Below, piece by piece: positions 20,601-29,217 of a DNA stretch of 64,000 nt. Every line of letters begins with the position of its first letter. Position 1 is the stretch's first letter. Both the position numbers and the translations under genes were made by a program. Source of the stretch: Burkholderia sp. Nafp2/4-1b (GTDB taxonomy: Bacteria > Pseudomonadota > Gammaproteobacteria > Burkholderiales > Burkholderiaceae); NCBI RefSeq assembly GCF_003635165.1, contig NZ_ML058600.1, forward strand, positions 62,001-126,000, in the 5' to 3' direction. The notes under the pieces are model-generated. The model worked only from the letters and a program-made list of their open reading frames with translations. It was not told where the DNA came from and did no database searches.

Positions 20601-21886
20601 GCCGTCGTCAGAAAAGTCTCGAAATGAACCGGATCTTCCTTGTTCCAGAAGATCGTCGGAATCTTGTGATCGCGGCACCATTGAACGATGCCGATGACCT
20701 CCTGACTCAAGTGGCCGACTTTGCTTCCCCAGAGATCATCCTTGCCGCGCCACGCGGATTCGATGAACAGCATGTCCGGATTGAACGCGTTGAGTTCGGT
20801 CTGCCAGTGAGCGGGCGTCAATTGCAACAGGTTGCATTCTGGGTCGTACGAGCCGAACGTGAACTCGTCCATGATGGCCGCGACCTTGAGTTGCTTCATC
20901 CGGTGAGCAAGCTGCTGACCATCATCGTCGTGCAAGCCTTTCAGTCGCGCACGCGCAGCCACCTCGACGTGCTCGACAGCGTTCGAGCCCGACGGCGCCG
21001 GCACGCCTTGCAGTATGGGACGAACGCTGGCGCTCTTCAATCCTTTGGCTTGCTTGTCATTGCTGCGTTGCTTCGACAAGCGGTGAATTGCCAGCAGTTT
21101 GCCCGGCAGCGCGCAGAATCCGCTCCACGACTTGGTGCTGAATATCAACGCATGCCCAAGCTGAAACGATAGAGTGTTCTTTGTCCGAAGTACTTGCTGA
21201 TTTGCAGCGATCAGTTGCTGGCGCAAACGTTCGATCTGCGCGTTCGCTTCAGTCAGTGCCATCCTGGTACGAACCGCATCGAGCTTGATTTTCTCGAGGT
21301 TGGCTGACGATGACTTACTTTCCGAACGCAGCACCGACAGCATCGAACCCACTTCCTGCCGTTCGATCGCGCGAGCGTTGAGCTCCGCCTCCAATGACGC
21401 AATTTTCTGTTCGAGCGTCGCAAAACCCGTCGCACGCAGTTGCTCCTGCTGCAGGGCAACGCGCCTTGCAGCATCAACCTCCTTCGTGAGGCTGCCAATC
21501 GTCTCACCGTGACGTGAAAGCTCCGCAGCGAGCGCTTCGATCGTGACCCCAGTGTCCGCACGGTACTGTCTGAACGTCTCCTCCTCCCGCTCACGCAGTG
21601 CTTTCAATCGATCGAATCGGCTAGTGAGATCGGAGATCGTCTGCCGATACGTGGCGACCTCCGAGCCGCCGTCGACGCGCAGGGATACCGGGCCGGTGTC
21701 GATACTCGTCGCGGCCCCTCGAGGCTCGCGCAACCGCGCGGCTTCGGCTTCGAGCCGCGACACGAGTTCGTCCTGCGCAGTCCGTTCAGCCCGCAGTGCC
21801 GCGCATAGCGCAGCATATCGATCTCGCTCCCGTCGCAAAACCGCGACTTCATCTCGCCCCTCACCCACACCGACATCGACATTCAT
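17669..21886 (-). CDS. Giant multi-domain glycosyltransferase (coiled coil, CgeB-like, GT2-like and GT4-like parts)
   Basis: This is a 1405-residue protein. Residues 10-240 are rich in Arg, Glu, Leu and Ala heptads and should form a long coiled coil. Residues 335-665 are CgeB/DUF3880-like (IFWNKEDPVHFETF, SMFARRVYELLASN), paralogous to the 341-residue gene downstream. Residues 670-900 look like a GT-A fold (MVADDYYGAYYLTDL). A beta-rich stretch around 950-1050 (EYWYADRDFSPSDL) may be a cousin of the beta domain in the neighbours. Residues 1060-1390 are a GT4-type transferase (VWVHGADIQRF, HNPIDTTRFDY, CPSRMDTQGVSRDEAMASG). One chain could therefore make two or three linkages of the capsule repeat. 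An in-frame GTG at 21892 is an alternative start. Confidence 0.8.
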   Translation of the reverse strand: MNVDVGVGEGRDEVAVLRRERDRYAALCAALRAERTAQDELVSRLEAEAARLREPRGAATSIDTGPVSLRVDGGSEVATYRQTISDLTSRFDRLKALREREEETFRQYRADTGVTIEALAAELSRHGETIGSLTKEVDAARRVALQQEQLRATGFATLEQKIASLEAELNARAIERQEVGSMLSVLRSESKSSSANLEKIKLDAVRTRMALTEANAQIERLRQQLIAANQQVLRTKNTLSFQLGHALIFSTKSWSGFCALPGKLLAIHRLSKQRSNDKQAKGLKSASVRPILQGVPAPSGSNAVEHVEVAARARLKGLHDDDGQQLAHRMKQLKVAAIMDEFTFGSYDPECNLLQLTPAHWQTELNAFNPDMLFIESAWRGKDDLWGSKVGHLSQEVIGIVQWCRDHKIPTIFWNKEDPVHFETFLTTAKLFDFVFTTDIDCIHRYKAALGHDRVYLLPFAAQPLVNNPIEKYERKDAFCFAGAYYVRYPERTRDLGNFIVNLPEFRPLEIYDRNYGKNDANYQFPDEYQPFVIGNLPYAEIDKAYKGYRYAINLNSIKQSQSMFARRVYELLASNTITISNFSRGVQLMFGDLVVTSDSGAEIRRRLEALGRDESGARKLRLAALRKVMLEHTYQDRLAYVISKVSEETLPSLLPQIVVIAHAKDQAQADCLLHSFERQQYQAKTLVLVVPDQFQPAGVPEGDAVRVLSSLESETVMLQALASPAAWLSVMVADDYYGAYYLTDLALATRYSQVLAIGKVAQYVWSGSKGLSLLRENAAYTHVAQVDARSGIARFDTLPAVSLREWTRELYTARFEHGSCFAVDEFNYCRSGVALDEAGRAAVDDVVLSDHGLTLDEMQRRAEAIAAERLDSNALPQLRGSDLASLLTKAPANSRVSMVERGGCLQVDSALPDGSHEYWYADRDFSPSDLSVENGKLRFHLEVSPGLNIQIVLLFLDGAKARIGHVVKASNRNHDVELPAGTAFLRIGLRIYAGGSARVQSLLLGHRSLLPADVFSQGQHLVLTNHYPSYDDLYRNAFVHSRVRAYRENGVQCDVFRFRDEQTVEYQEFESVDVMTGGAEVLERLLQTGRYRSVLVHFLDDAMWHALKPYADRLKIVVWVHGADIQRFERRAFLYDDVEQRSAAALKSERRSEFWRRLLTDRPRLMHFVFVSKYLATTAMEDLAVMLPDDAYSVIHNPIDTTRFDYIEKDAELRWKVLSIRPYASKVYANDLSVAAILALSSKPDFDRMQFHLIGDGALFDETVAPLRRFPNVRIERRFLTQREIAVLHKEYGVFLCPSRMDTQGVSRDEAMASGLVPVTNAVAAIPEFVDETCGVLAPAEDANALAEGLLALIRDQRLYAELSAGAARRVRRQSARDAVIQSELACFVAGPETAKPRGTSVAQ

Positions 21887-21963
21887 GCTCACCCCGCCTT
21901 CCCTGCCTATTCAGATTCGTCTTTGCTATTCCGCGTCGCGCGCGGCGCGCCGACAGGAGCCAT

Positions 21964-23232
21964 TCATCTCCAGATACCCTTCGTGTCGACGAGTCGCTGC
22001 GATTCGCGCAGAGTCGGTTTCATCGCCTTGAATTGGGCATGGTCGACCAGCATGACAAGGATGTCCGCGCGTGCCAGCGCGCCGTCGAGATTCAACAATC
22101 GTGCGCCGCCGGACTCGAGTTTCTGCGGAATCGCATCGATATGCGGCTCGACAACGAGGACCTGCTCCGGATACGCCTCAGAGAGTTTGTGCGCGATATC
22201 GACCGACGGGCTTTCTCGCAAATCATCAATATTCGGCTTGAACGCGAGGCCGAAGCAGGCAATTCGAATGTCTCGTCGCGCCTTCCCGGATTCGCACAAC
22301 GAATCGACCGCGGCGCGCACCTTGTCGATCACCCAGTGGGGCTTCGAATCGTTCACTTCGCGAGCCTGCCGAATCAACTTCGCTTGATCCGGCGTTTTGT
22401 TGACGATGAACCATGGGTCGACGGCGATGCAGTGACCGCCCACGCCCGGCCCGGGCTGCAGGATATTGACGCGCGGATGATGATTCGCGATACCGATCAA
22501 CTCCCACACATTGATACTGAGCTTGTCGCAAATCAGCGAAAGTTCATTGGCGAATGCGATATTGACATCGCGAAATGCGTTCTCGGTCAGCTTCGACATC
22601 TCCGCCGTGCGAGCGTCCGTGACGAGCAATTGACCACTGACGAACGTGCGGTAAACTTCTTGAGCCCGGATTGCGGAAAGCGGATTGACACCGCCAATAA
22701 CGCGGTCGTTTTCGATCAGTTCGCGAATAACCTGCCCAGGAAGCACCCGCTCCGGACAGTAGGCAACGTAGACGTCGCACTCGTCCCTGCCCTTTTCCGG
22801 AAATACAAGGTCCGGCCGGGAACGCGCCAACCATTCCACCATCTGCTCGGTTGTGCCGACCGGCGAAGTCGACTCGAGAATGACGATGTCGCCCTTTTTG
22901 AGAACCGGTGCTATCGATTCGCTGGCTGCCTTGACATATGACAGGTCTGGCTCGAAATCGCCGTGAAACGGTGTCGGCACCGCGATCATGAAGGCGTCTG
23001 CAGCTTCAGGCCGGGTCGTCGCGCGCAGCCATCCTTCGTTCACTGCCGCGTGCACGACGATATCCAGTTCCGGCTCGACGATATGAATCTCGCCGCGATT
23101 GATCGTGTCGACGGCGTGCTGATCAATGTCGACACCGACAACCTTGATTTTGCGCGACGCGAGCACGGCTGCGGTCGGAAGGCCGATGTACCCGAGCCCG
23201 ATGACGGATATCGATTGGATGGAATTTTTCAC
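21964..23232 (-). CDS. wecC: UDP-N-acetyl-D-mannosamine dehydrogenase
   Basis: This is a 422-residue protein of the UDP-glucose/GDP-mannose dehydrogenase family. It has an N-terminal Rossmann motif (VIGLGYIGLPTA), the catalytic segment KLTENAFRDVNIAFANE (Lys near 214) and the active-site cysteine in GPGVGGHCIAVDPWF (Cys near 268). The residues and length fit WecC, which oxidises UDP-ManNAc to UDP-ManNAcA with two NAD+. It lies 89 bases after wecB, which makes its substrate. Together they imply that N-acetylmannosaminuronic acid, or a derivative, is part of the capsule. The two steps are otherwise typical of enterobacterial common antigen and several capsules. Confidence 0.92.
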   Translation of the reverse strand: MKNSIQSISVIGLGYIGLPTAAVLASRKIKVVGVDIDQHAVDTINRGEIHIVEPELDIVVHAAVNEGWLRATTRPEAADAFMIAVPTPFHGDFEPDLSYVKAASESIAPVLKKGDIVILESTSPVGTTEQMVEWLARSRPDLVFPEKGRDECDVYVAYCPERVLPGQVIRELIENDRVIGGVNPLSAIRAQEVYRTFVSGQLLVTDARTAEMSKLTENAFRDVNIAFANELSLICDKLSINVWELIGIANHHPRVNILQPGPGVGGHCIAVDPWFIVNKTPDQAKLIRQAREVNDSKPHWVIDKVRAAVDSLCESGKARRDIRIACFGLAFKPNIDDLRESPSVDIAHKLSEAYPEQVLVVEPHIDAIPQKLESGGARLLNLDGALARADILVMLVDHAQFKAMKPTLRESQRLVDTKGIWR

Positions 23233-23321
23233 GGAACGTCCTTGATAGTGTATGGAGGCGCGGCGCCTGGTCGGATGCCGCGCTAATCAGCGCTGATCGA
23301 TCACAATCGCCGCACGCGGCA

Positions 23322-24503
23322 TTAACCGGCGCACGCTCGAACCGCGTCCATGGTCGAAGAAAACGACTGTGGATCGGCGCGGTCTCTTTCGCCGACAAGG
23401 TGGCGAACGATGCGCTCGCATGCACGGCCATCGCCGTACGGGTTGTGAGCGCGCGCCATTTCCCCATAGCGCTCGGCGTCATCGAGCAGTTCGCGACAGG
23501 CTGCAACGATTCGCCCGCTGTCGGAACCCACCAGTCGAACCGTGCCGGCGGCAACGGCTTCGGGACGCTCCGTCGTGTCACGCATGACCAGCACGGGTTT
23601 ACCGAGTGACGGCGCCTCCTCCTGAATTCCGCCGGAATCGGTCAGGATCAGCGTGGAACGCGACATCAGATAGACGAAAGGCAAATAGTCCTGCGGACTC
23701 AGCAGATGGACGTTGGGCAGGCCCGACAGTATTTCTTCGGCCGGGAGCTTGACCTGCGGATTCAGGTGAACCGGATAGACGAAATCGACGTCCGTGTAGT
23801 GCGCGGCCAGTTGACGGATCGCCTGACAGATATTCCGAATCCCCTCCCCGAAATTCTCTCGGCGATGAGCCGTAACGAGCACCATGCGGCGCCCATCTTC
23901 AAGCGTCGGAAATGCATCGCGCATCTGACGTTGCAGAACCTTATCGTGCTCGAGCCTGCGAGTAACCGTCAGCAGTGCATCGATAACGGTATTGCCGGTC
24001 ACGATGATGTCGTCGTCACGAACACGTTCTGCGATGAGATTCACGCGCGACGCCTCGGTCGGCGCGAAATGAATGTCGGCGAGCTGACCCGTCAGCTTGC
24101 GATTGCCCTCTTCGGGCCAAGGCGAGTACATGTCGCCGCTACGCAACCCGGCTTCCACGTGCCCCACCTTGACCTTCAGATAGAACGCCGCCAAAGCGCT
24201 CGCGAACGTGGTCGTCGTATCGCCGTGAACGAGCATGTAGTCCGGCCGATACGATGCGAGAACAGGCGTGATCTCGTTCACGATGTCGCACGTGATCGAC
24301 TGAAGCGTTTGCCCCGCCTTCATCAGGTTCAGATCGTAATCCGGCCGTATCTCGAAAAGATCGAGTACCTGATCCAGCATTTGCCGGTGTTGTGCGGTAA
24401 CGCATACACGACAGTCCACACCCGGCATCCCCCTAAGCGCGTGTACCAGCGGCGCCATCTTGATCGCCTCCGGCCGCGTGCCAAACACGGTCAGAATTTT
24501 CAT
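23322..24503 (-). CDS. wecB: UDP-N-acetylglucosamine 2-epimerase (non-hydrolysing)
   Basis: This is a 393-residue protein beginning [20 protein letters not shown], the family signature. It has [36 protein letters not shown] and [22 protein letters not shown], all typical of non-hydrolysing UDP-GlcNAc 2-epimerases (WecB/MnaA). It interconverts UDP-GlcNAc and UDP-ManNAc in the cytoplasm. The gene is separated from kpsD by 134 AT-rich bases containing an inverted repeat, so it may have extra control. It feeds wecC directly downstream. Confidence 0.95.
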   Translation of the reverse strand: MKILTVFGTRPEAIKMAPLVHALRGMPGVDCRVCVTAQHRQMLDQVLDLFEIRPDYDLNLMKAGQTLQSITCDIVNEITPVLASYRPDYMLVHGDTTTTFASALAAFYLKVKVGHVEAGLRSGDMYSPWPEEGNRKLTGQLADIHFAPTEASRVNLIAERVRDDDIIVTGNTVIDALLTVTRRLEHDKVLQRQMRDAFPTLEDGRRMVLVTAHRRENFGEGIRNICQAIRQLAAHYTDVDFVYPVHLNPQVKLPAEEILSGLPNVHLLSPQDYLPFVYLMSRSTLILTDSGGIQEEAPSLGKPVLVMRDTTERPEAVAAGTVRLVGSDSGRIVAACRELLDDAERYGEMARAHNPYGDGRACERIVRHLVGERDRADPQSFSSTMDAVRACAG

Positions 24504-24592
24504 GATAATTATGTTGCTATTATTTTATGGGCCCCCGAAGGAGCAATTTGCCGGTGCGCTCGTGCCAACGAACTGCCCGCGGCCCTCTCGGT

Positions 24593-24625
24593 GTCACATG
24601 ACGCACCCTGTACGCGCCATGTGAC
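24593..24625. repeat. Inverted repeat GTCACATG / CATGTGAC between kpsD and wecB
   Basis: Perfect 8-base arms flank a 17-base loop starting 13 bases beyond the kpsD stop codon. No T-run follows on the minus strand, so full termination is not predicted. It could protect the 3' end of the export-gene mRNA or be a regulator site. Confidence 0.4.
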
Positions 24626-24637
24626 GTGCTGCAACTA

Positions 24638-26428
24638 TCACCAGAAGATCAGCTTCGCGGCCACCGCCATCTGATACAGGATCTGCGTAATCCCGCGCGT
24701 GATCTCGATACTCTTCGACTTCACCTTCGGTAACACCATGAGCTCATCGCCGGCCTCGACCTTCGTACCACTGTCGGCCAGTTCGGCCTTGCCGTTCTGG
24801 TGAATCGCGATGATCTTGCTGTTGTCGGCCTTCTGCGTATAACCACCGACGTGGGCGACGTAGTCACTTGCCGTCATGCCCGATTGCCATTCGACCGCAT
24901 TCGGGAAGAGCACCTCTCCATGCACCATGACGACACTGGTTCTTTCCGGGATGTTGATGACGTCGCCGTCCTCAAGAATCACGTTCCCCATCGTCTGCTC
25001 GTTGAGCACGACCTGCCCCTTGAACTCGGTCTTGCTCGCGAGCGCCGCAAACTTCGTGATGTTCTCCGCTTCCTTCGACCGCAGATTGGCCTCCTCGCTC
25101 GTAGCGGACGGTGCGGACAATGCCGCCTCCTGAAGCTTCTGCAGCTCGACACCGAGCATTTCCTTTTGCCTGTCCGCAACCGATTTGCGGAACAACTGCG
25201 CTTCGTCCACGCGCGAAAGCGGATTGGTGCGGACCTGGCTCAGTACCTGCGCCATCGTCGAACCATACGGGAGCACCAATGCGTGCTCTCCTGAATGGGC
25301 GCCCTCGACACGCACCTGGATCGTGCCTGCGTAGCGATCCGAGGTAACCGTGAGCTGATCACCGTCGTTGAGCCTGACATTCGAAGCGTTCGAAATCGCG
25401 TAGTACTCGGTGGTCCGTTCAGTGCCCTGTCGGCGCACGATGCTGACATGCGTTGCGCCAGGTTTCGGACGCGCGACCGCAAGCGCCTGCTGAAGCGTAA
25501 TGACCGGCGTGGCGAATTCAAAGTCGTATGCGTTGTAGACTTCGCCTCGCACAGTAAAGACGTGCTCGCGCGGTCCGACAACGATCACGTCGCCGTCGGC
25601 AAGCTGCAACTGGTCTATCTCGCCATTCAGCAAGAAGTCATACAGGTTGAAGCGCTTGCGTACCACTCCGCCGCGCTTGACCGTCACATCGACATAGCTG
25701 CCGCGATCGACGTCAACGCCACCAGCCTTGTCGAGGTAGGAAAGGATGCTTTCTGACGCGATACCGCCATACATGCCGGGTTGCTTGACATACCCCGTGA
25801 CGAACACCTTCACCGGCTGCGCAACGTCAAGGCTGGCATAAACGTTCACGTTTGCCTTGTAGACCTTGCGCACCTCATTCAGCACACGCCCGTTCAAATC
25901 GGCATTGCGAACGCCGGCGACCGTGACCGGTCCGACATTCGGCACGAAGACATTTCCTTGCGGATCGACGGTCAACTGCCCGTCGAACGCGAAAGCACCC
26001 CACATCCGTAACGTGACGGTGTCTCCAATGCCGACTTGATAACCCGGGTTGAATCCGGTCCCCCGGCTGTTGTGAAATGTTCCGCCAAACAATTGCGAGC
26101 CGAACATGCTGTTTGGTGCCTGCGGGGCGACACTCACGTCGATCGGGCTCGGAGCCGCTCCTCCGGGTCCGCCTTGCTGACGCGATATCTTCCCGCCTTG
26201 AAGCGTCATCGAACCTGCCCCCGCGTCGTCGGGGTTGTACCCGAACCCCGTCGAAGCAGCACCGCGCGGCCCGCCGTCACGAGCAGCGTTGGACGACGCC
26301 GAGCCACGATCGCTGTCGGTTCCCGAAAGCCCGAACAGCGTATCGCTGATCCCGGCCCAACTCGCGGTGCTCGCGGCGCCAAGCATCAGGGCAATCAATG
26401 CCTTGCGGCCTCTTGATAGATTGATCAT
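24638..26428 (-). CDS. kpsD: Capsule export outer-membrane/periplasmic protein (KpsD/Wza family)
   Basis: This is a 596-residue OPX-family polysaccharide export protein. The N-terminus (KALIALMLGAASTASWA) is a signal peptide with an Ala-x-Ala type cleavage site and no lipobox, like KpsD and unlike lipoprotein Wza. A Gly/Ala/Pro-rich linker is followed by the Poly_export domain (YQVGIGDTVTLRMWG, VDPQGNVFVPNVGPVTVAG) and by repeated SLBB-type segments (VFVTGYVKQPGMYGG, VFTVRGEVYNAYDFEF, VVMVHGEVLFPNAVEW). It should form the channel through periplasm and outer membrane together with KpsE. A possible amphipathic C-terminus (ITQILYQMAVAAKLIFW) closes the protein. Confidence 0.9.
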   Translation of the reverse strand: MINLSRGRKALIALMLGAASTASWAGISDTLFGLSGTDSDRGSASSNAARDGGPRGAASTGFGYNPDDAGAGSMTLQGGKISRQQGGPGGAAPSPIDVSVAPQAPNSMFGSQLFGGTFHNSRGTGFNPGYQVGIGDTVTLRMWGAFAFDGQLTVDPQGNVFVPNVGPVTVAGVRNADLNGRVLNEVRKVYKANVNVYASLDVAQPVKVFVTGYVKQPGMYGGIASESILSYLDKAGGVDVDRGSYVDVTVKRGGVVRKRFNLYDFLLNGEIDQLQLADGDVIVVGPREHVFTVRGEVYNAYDFEFATPVITLQQALAVARPKPGATHVSIVRRQGTERTTEYYAISNASNVRLNDGDQLTVTSDRYAGTIQVRVEGAHSGEHALVLPYGSTMAQVLSQVRTNPLSRVDEAQLFRKSVADRQKEMLGVELQKLQEAALSAPSATSEEANLRSKEAENITKFAALASKTEFKGQVVLNEQTMGNVILEDGDVINIPERTSVVMVHGEVLFPNAVEWQSGMTASDYVAHVGGYTQKADNSKIIAIHQNGKAELADSGTKVEAGDELMVLPKVKSKSIEITRGITQILYQMAVAAKLIFW

Positions 26429-26554
26429 CTCAATTTTTACTTTCGTCGATGCCTGCTTGCACTCGTCACCCCGTCACCGGCAACGACGCTGTACCAGCCA
26501 TGCAAGTTCGTGCGAACTGCCACCCCCATGAAACCCGGGCAGCAGTCGTCTGTG

Positions 26555-27661
26555 TTACGTCCGGTGGTCTTCGATAATCGCTTGCGCCAGCCTCATGACG
26601 CCGAACAACAACAGCAATCCGACAACGAGGGACATCATGATGTGAAGCCTGCGTGGATACTCGGCCTCCTCCGGCAAATTGGGCGTCACGATTACGGACA
26701 AGCTCTTTGCCTTGTGCCCGGATTCGATCCGAGCCTTTTCGAAAGTCGACAGCGAGACCTTGTACAGATCGGTCGCAAACTGGAGACGAGACTTGAGTTC
26801 CGCGTACTGCGCGGCCGTCCGGTTCATCTTGCCGTCACCCGGAGCACTGAGCTTCGCTCTCTCGACGCCAATCTGCGCGACAAGCGCCGACAGCGCGTTA
26901 CGCTTCGCGACGACCGGCGGCGCGTCGTCGTTCATGTACGTCTGCAGGTTGCGCAATTCCGCCTCGAGTTCCGCCTGCTTCGACTGCATTTCGACCACCA
27001 TGCGGCCGCCCGCCTCGGCGCTCGCCGTCGGGTCCAGCATGCCGGTCTTGTTTTCGAATGCAATCACCGCATCGCGCGCCGTCTTGACTTCGTCATACGA
27101 GCGGTCGATTTCCTCACGCGCGAAAAGCATGTCGTTGCGCGAAATGCGGTGCGACAACTCGTTCAGGAAGGTTTCGCTTTCGCTCAGCAACGTTCGATTG
27201 AACGTCTGCGCGAAGGTCGGCGACAAACCTTGTGTCCGAATCGTCAACAACCCCGTCTTCTCGTCCACGTCGACGCTGACGCGCCGCAGGTAGTACTTCA
27301 GCATTTCCTCTCGCGTAGCGTTCGGTGAAAGCCTGTTGAATAAGTCGAGTCCGACATGGCCGAACGCCTCCTTCAGCTTCAACCGCGCATCCGCTTTCGC
27401 CAGCATGTCCGGCGATTCGATGTATTGCTTGAGCACGACCGCGTCGTCCCGCGCCGAAGCGTCGCCTCCTCCTCCAAGCAACGCCTGGATATTCAGCCCC
27501 GTCCCGACAGAACGCCCGGAGTCCTTGACGAGCACTTGCGATTCACTCACGTAGCGATCTCGGGAAACCAACCCCAGATACAACCCGCAAACGACCAGCG
27601 GTACCGCAACAAGCGCCACCTGCAGCCGATGCCCCCGTAGCTTCCCCAACCAATCAGACAT
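26555..27661 (-). CDS. kpsE: Capsule export inner-membrane protein (KpsE/BexC/CtrB family)
   Basis: This is a 368-residue polysaccharide co-polymerase-like export protein. One membrane segment lies near the N-terminus (LQVALVAVPLVVCGLYLGLV) and one near the C-terminus (IMMSLVVGLLLLFGVMRLAQ). Between them is a long periplasmic, largely helical region. The ATG at 27661 is chosen over the longer frame because it gives the family N-terminus and overlaps the kpsT stop by eight bases. KpsE/CtrB proteins link the KpsMT transporter to the outer-membrane channel KpsD, encoded 126 bases downstream. Confidence 0.9.
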   Translation of the reverse strand: MSDWLGKLRGHRLQVALVAVPLVVCGLYLGLVSRDRYVSESQVLVKDSGRSVGTGLNIQALLGGGGDASARDDAVVLKQYIESPDMLAKADARLKLKEAFGHVGLDLFNRLSPNATREEMLKYYLRRVSVDVDEKTGLLTIRTQGLSPTFAQTFNRTLLSESETFLNELSHRISRNDMLFAREEIDRSYDEVKTARDAVIAFENKTGMLDPTASAEAGGRMVVEMQSKQAELEAELRNLQTYMNDDAPPVVAKRNALSALVAQIGVERAKLSAPGDGKMNRTAAQYAELKSRLQFATDLYKVSLSTFEKARIESGHKAKSLSVIVTPNLPEEAEYPRRLHIMMSLVVGLLLLFGVMRLAQAIIEDHRT

Positions 27662-28316
27662 TGTTTTCGTGCTTGTAAACTTCGATTGCCTCATTCACGT
27701 CGGGGTAGTACGTGACCTTCCCGTTGCCGATCAGCAATCCGACATCGCAGACTCGACTTACCTCGTCGAGGCCATGCGACACAAAAATGAACTGGCTGAC
27801 GGCACGCCTGGCCATCATCAACGCCTCGCTTTTTTTTCTGAAGACGGCATCGCCGACCGCAGTCACCTCGTCTATCACGTAGTAGTCGAAGTCGAACGCC
27901 ATCGACAACCCAAAACCCAAGCGGGCTCGCATGCCAGTGGAGTAACTGCGGATCGGCATGTCGAAAAACTTGCCGAGCTCGCAAAAATCCGCGACGAATT
28001 GCACCTTCTCCGCCAGTTCGCTCTTGCTCGCGTACAGGCGCGCGACGAACTTGACGTTCTCGCGTCCCGTCATGCTGCTTTGAAACCCGTTCGCGAGCCC
28101 AACCGGCCAGGAAATGCGCCGGTTCGTCACAACGCGACCACGATCGGGTCGATCGATGCCACCAATGATGCTGAGCAGCGTGCTCTTGCCTGCCCCGTTA
28201 CGCCCGATCAGGCCAATACTTTTCCCTGATGGCACTTCGACATTGACGTCCTTGAATACGTAATGTCGGCCGGAGGGCGTCTTATACGATTTTGTGAGAT
28301 TCTCGAGTCGAATCAT
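27654..28316 (-). CDS. kpsT: Capsule ABC transporter ATP-binding protein
   Basis: This is a 220-residue ABC ATPase of the polysaccharide exporter type. Walker A is GRNGAGKST (38-46), the signature is YSTGMRARLGFG, and Walker B is YYVIDEV with the catalytic glutamate in ...DEVTAVGD. The short length without the C-terminal carbohydrate-binding domain matches KpsT/CtrD rather than O-antigen Wzt. It pairs with KpsM, whose stop codon overlaps its ATG (ATGA). It powers export of the lipid-linked capsule across the inner membrane. Confidence 0.95.
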   Translation of the reverse strand: MIRLENLTKSYKTPSGRHYVFKDVNVEVPSGKSIGLIGRNGAGKSTLLSIIGGIDRPDRGRVVTNRRISWPVGLANGFQSSMTGRENVKFVARLYASKSELAEKVQFVADFCELGKFFDMPIRSYSTGMRARLGFGLSMAFDFDYYVIDEVTAVGDAVFRKKSEALMMARRAVSQFIFVSHGLDEVSRVCDVGLLIGNGKVTYYPDVNEAIEVYKHENNV

Positions 28317-29116
28317 GATCTCAGCAGGGATGGTTCACGCGCCTTGTACAGGGCCATACCGGCAAACAGAACGACAAGCGCGCAGAACGCCGGATATGCT
28401 AGACCGACATTTTCGACCGCGTATGCAGGCACGATCGTATGCCGCAATAGCTCGAGAATGTGAACGAGAGGATTCCACAACACCCAACCGCGGTATTCCG
28501 CTGGAATGGTTGTCAGTGGATACATCACCGCACTGGTGAAATAAAGGGGACGCATGAACAGCGGAATGACCTTCTCGCTGACCGGGACTTCATGACCGAT
28601 AACCATGAAGATCATGCCAATACCCAGCCCGAGAAGTACAAGTACCGCCCAAATGCCGGCAAGTTCCGGAATATCGCCCAATTGAACCGGCTGCCCGCCA
28701 AGCCCGAGAATAACCAGCAATACAACCAAGACAACTGCACTTATAACGCATTCGAGGCACGCACGCGCAATCAATGTGTCCAGCGGGTGCACTGGACGAT
28801 AACTCAGCAGCCCGAGATTCGCCTCCAGCGCGTTCAACGATCGTAGCGCGATGTTGATGAACATGAAGTACGGCACCAAGCCGCAGATAAGAAATACGGG
28901 AAACGAAATACCGGGCATCGTATGTTTCGCAATCAAGCCCAGGATCGCGAACAACACCAGCATATGAACGATCGGCTCGAGAAACACCCACAGATACCCG
29001 AGCCGATGCTTGCCGAACCGAGTCTTCAGTTCGCGCAAAAACAAGGCATAAACGACTCTTCGCTGAATCGCAAATGCTTCGCCCAGCCTGGAATCTCCGT
29101 TTGGCGGTTCTGCCAT
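28313..29116 (-). CDS. kpsM: Capsule ABC transporter permease
   Basis: This is a 267-residue ABC-2 type permease. The cytoplasmic N-terminus ends in LKTRFGKHRLGYLWVFLEP, a conserved KpsM/CtrC block, and six hydrophobic segments follow. ATG at 29116 (MAEPPNGDS) is preferred to a GTG 18 bases upstream. It is the first gene of the capsule operon, with a 328-base divergent region separating it from mscS. With KpsT it forms the exporter for the complete lipid-linked polysaccharide. Confidence 0.93.
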   Translation of the reverse strand: MAEPPNGDSRLGEAFAIQRRVVYALFLRELKTRFGKHRLGYLWVFLEPIVHMLVLFAILGLIAKHTMPGISFPVFLICGLVPYFMFINIALRSLNALEANLGLLSYRPVHPLDTLIARACLECVISAVVLVVLLVILGLGGQPVQLGDIPELAGIWAVLVLLGLGIGMIFMVIGHEVPVSEKVIPLFMRPLYFTSAVMYPLTTIPAEYRGWVLWNPLVHILELLRHTIVPAYAVENVGLAYPAFCALVVLFAGMALYKAREPSLLRS

Positions 29117-29217
29117 ACCCAACCCCGGTCCCACTTTTATCGTTTGCGCCCCGTGCGCGGTGGACTGTGCCCCGCGCTCCCGAATTTTTAAATCACCTCA
29201 AACTACCGAGGCGCCGC

